NCBI RefSeq assembly: GCF_013141915.1
Contig: NZ_SROX01000030.1
Span: 1 to 42,190, forward strand
DNA: 42,190 nt
Direction: 5' to 3'
From: Cupriavidus necator
GTDB taxonomy: Bacteria; Pseudomonadota; Gammaproteobacteria; Burkholderiales; Burkholderiaceae
Shown: in pieces, positions 41,936 through 42,190 of the stretch
How positions within the stretch are numbered: position 1 is the stretch's first letter
Layout of the letters: every line of letters begins with the position of its first letter
Made by a program: the position numbers and the translations under genes
The notes under the pieces: generated by a model
The model's database searches: none
The model's input: the letters and a program-made list of their open reading frames with translations, nothing else
Told to the model about the DNA's origin: nothing

Positions 41936-42190
41936 ATGTCCGAAGCGCAACCGCTCGTCACTCCCAAGCCCAAGAAATCCGTCGCCTTGTCGGGCGTGAC
42001 CGCCGGCAACACCGCGCTGTGCACGGTCGGCCGCACCGGCAATGACCTGCACTACCGCGGCTACGACATCCTCGACATCGCCGAGACCTGCGAGTTCGAG
42101 GAAATCGCCCACTTGCTGGTGCACGGCAAGCTGCCGACCAAATCCGAGCTCGCCGCCTACAAGGCCAAGCTCAAGAGCCTGCGCGGCCTG
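41936..42190 (+). CDS. prpC: 2-methylcitrate synthase (PrpC), cut by the window end
   Basis: Only the first 85 codons are in the window. They include KSVALSGVTAGNTALCTVG, then DLHYRGYDILDIAETCEFEE and VHGKLPTKSELAAYK, the expected N-terminal part of a methylcitrate/citrate-synthase-family enzyme. It condenses propionyl-CoA with oxaloacetate. ATG 41936 has AAGGAGA 7 nt upstream. Catalytic residues lie beyond the end. Distance and strand place it in the prpB operon; an aconitase-type gene and prpF would be expected beyond, but cannot be seen. Confidence 0.93.
   Translation, partial: MSEAQPLVTPKPKKSVALSGVTAGNTALCTVGRTGNDLHYRGYDILDIAETCEFEEIAHLLVHGKLPTKSELAAYKAKLKSLRGL

Overview
The window is high-GC chromosomal DNA that reads as a beta-proteobacterium of the Burkholderiaceae, most like Cupriavidus/Ralstonia. 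The prpR / prpBC arrangement, the Bug-type solute-binding protein, the compact Mrp antiporter operon and the adjacent DUF2950 and DUF3300 genes all fit. This is a judgement from gene content and protein style, not from a database search. No tRNA, rRNA, CRISPR array, insertion sequence, phage gene or replication origin was seen.

Layout. (1) 1-4277: a GFA-fold zinc protein, then four minus-strand genes for exported proteins: an EF-hand protein, a protein with an internally duplicated domain, DUF2950, and DUF3300 with an 18-bp tandem repeat and a Gly/Arg tail. (2) 4600-6223: a TetR-type regulator and a 6-phosphogluconate-dehydrogenase-like reductase. Each is preceded by a similar 16-bp dyad placed directly after a likely -10 box. 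(3) 6525-11310: a four-gene efflux operon in the order ytcA-mdtN-mdtO-mdtP. (4) 11478-17275: mixed genes: glycosyltransferase, a small hydrophilic protein, MgtC/DUF4010 membrane protein, methyltransferase, TorF-type porin, DUF72 protein. (5) 17307-23147: a minus-strand group-2-type Mrp/Pha cation/proton antiporter operon with fused A and B subunits. (6) 23564-29291: a crotonase, then an IclR regulator divergent from thiolase, short-chain dehydrogenase, crotonase and a Bug solute-binding protein. Two copies of a palindromic site lie in the divergent promoter region. (7) 29493-38651: MFS transporter, orphan protein, purT, YbdG-like mechanosensitive channel, a remnant of a short-chain dehydrogenase, Gdx/SugE-like exporter with divergent LysR gene, HD-GYP protein, monooxygenase-like protein and cysteine synthase. 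(8) 38687-42190: prpR divergent from prpB and prpC (cut by the window end), the start of the 2-methylcitrate cycle for propionyl-CoA use.

How the parts work together. The clearest regulatory logic is at prp. PrpR has a sensor domain, a sigma-54 AAA+ domain and a Fis-type HTH; prpB has a textbook -24/-12 promoter, and a nested inverted repeat 100-140 bp upstream is the likely PrpR enhancer. The IclR operon encodes three late steps of an acyl-CoA (beta-oxidation-like) route plus a periplasmic binding protein, so it probably handles uptake and breakdown of one organic acid, but the substrate cannot be read from sequence.

The best candidate for an undescribed system is the exported-protein cluster at 822-4277. 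Its parts have signal peptides or secreted-domain features but no known biochemical role. The regulatory dyads (TetR, IclR, PrpR), an orphan minus-strand terminator upstream of the TorF-type porin, and a 12-bp perfect inverted repeat at 23446-23476 are the main non-coding signals.
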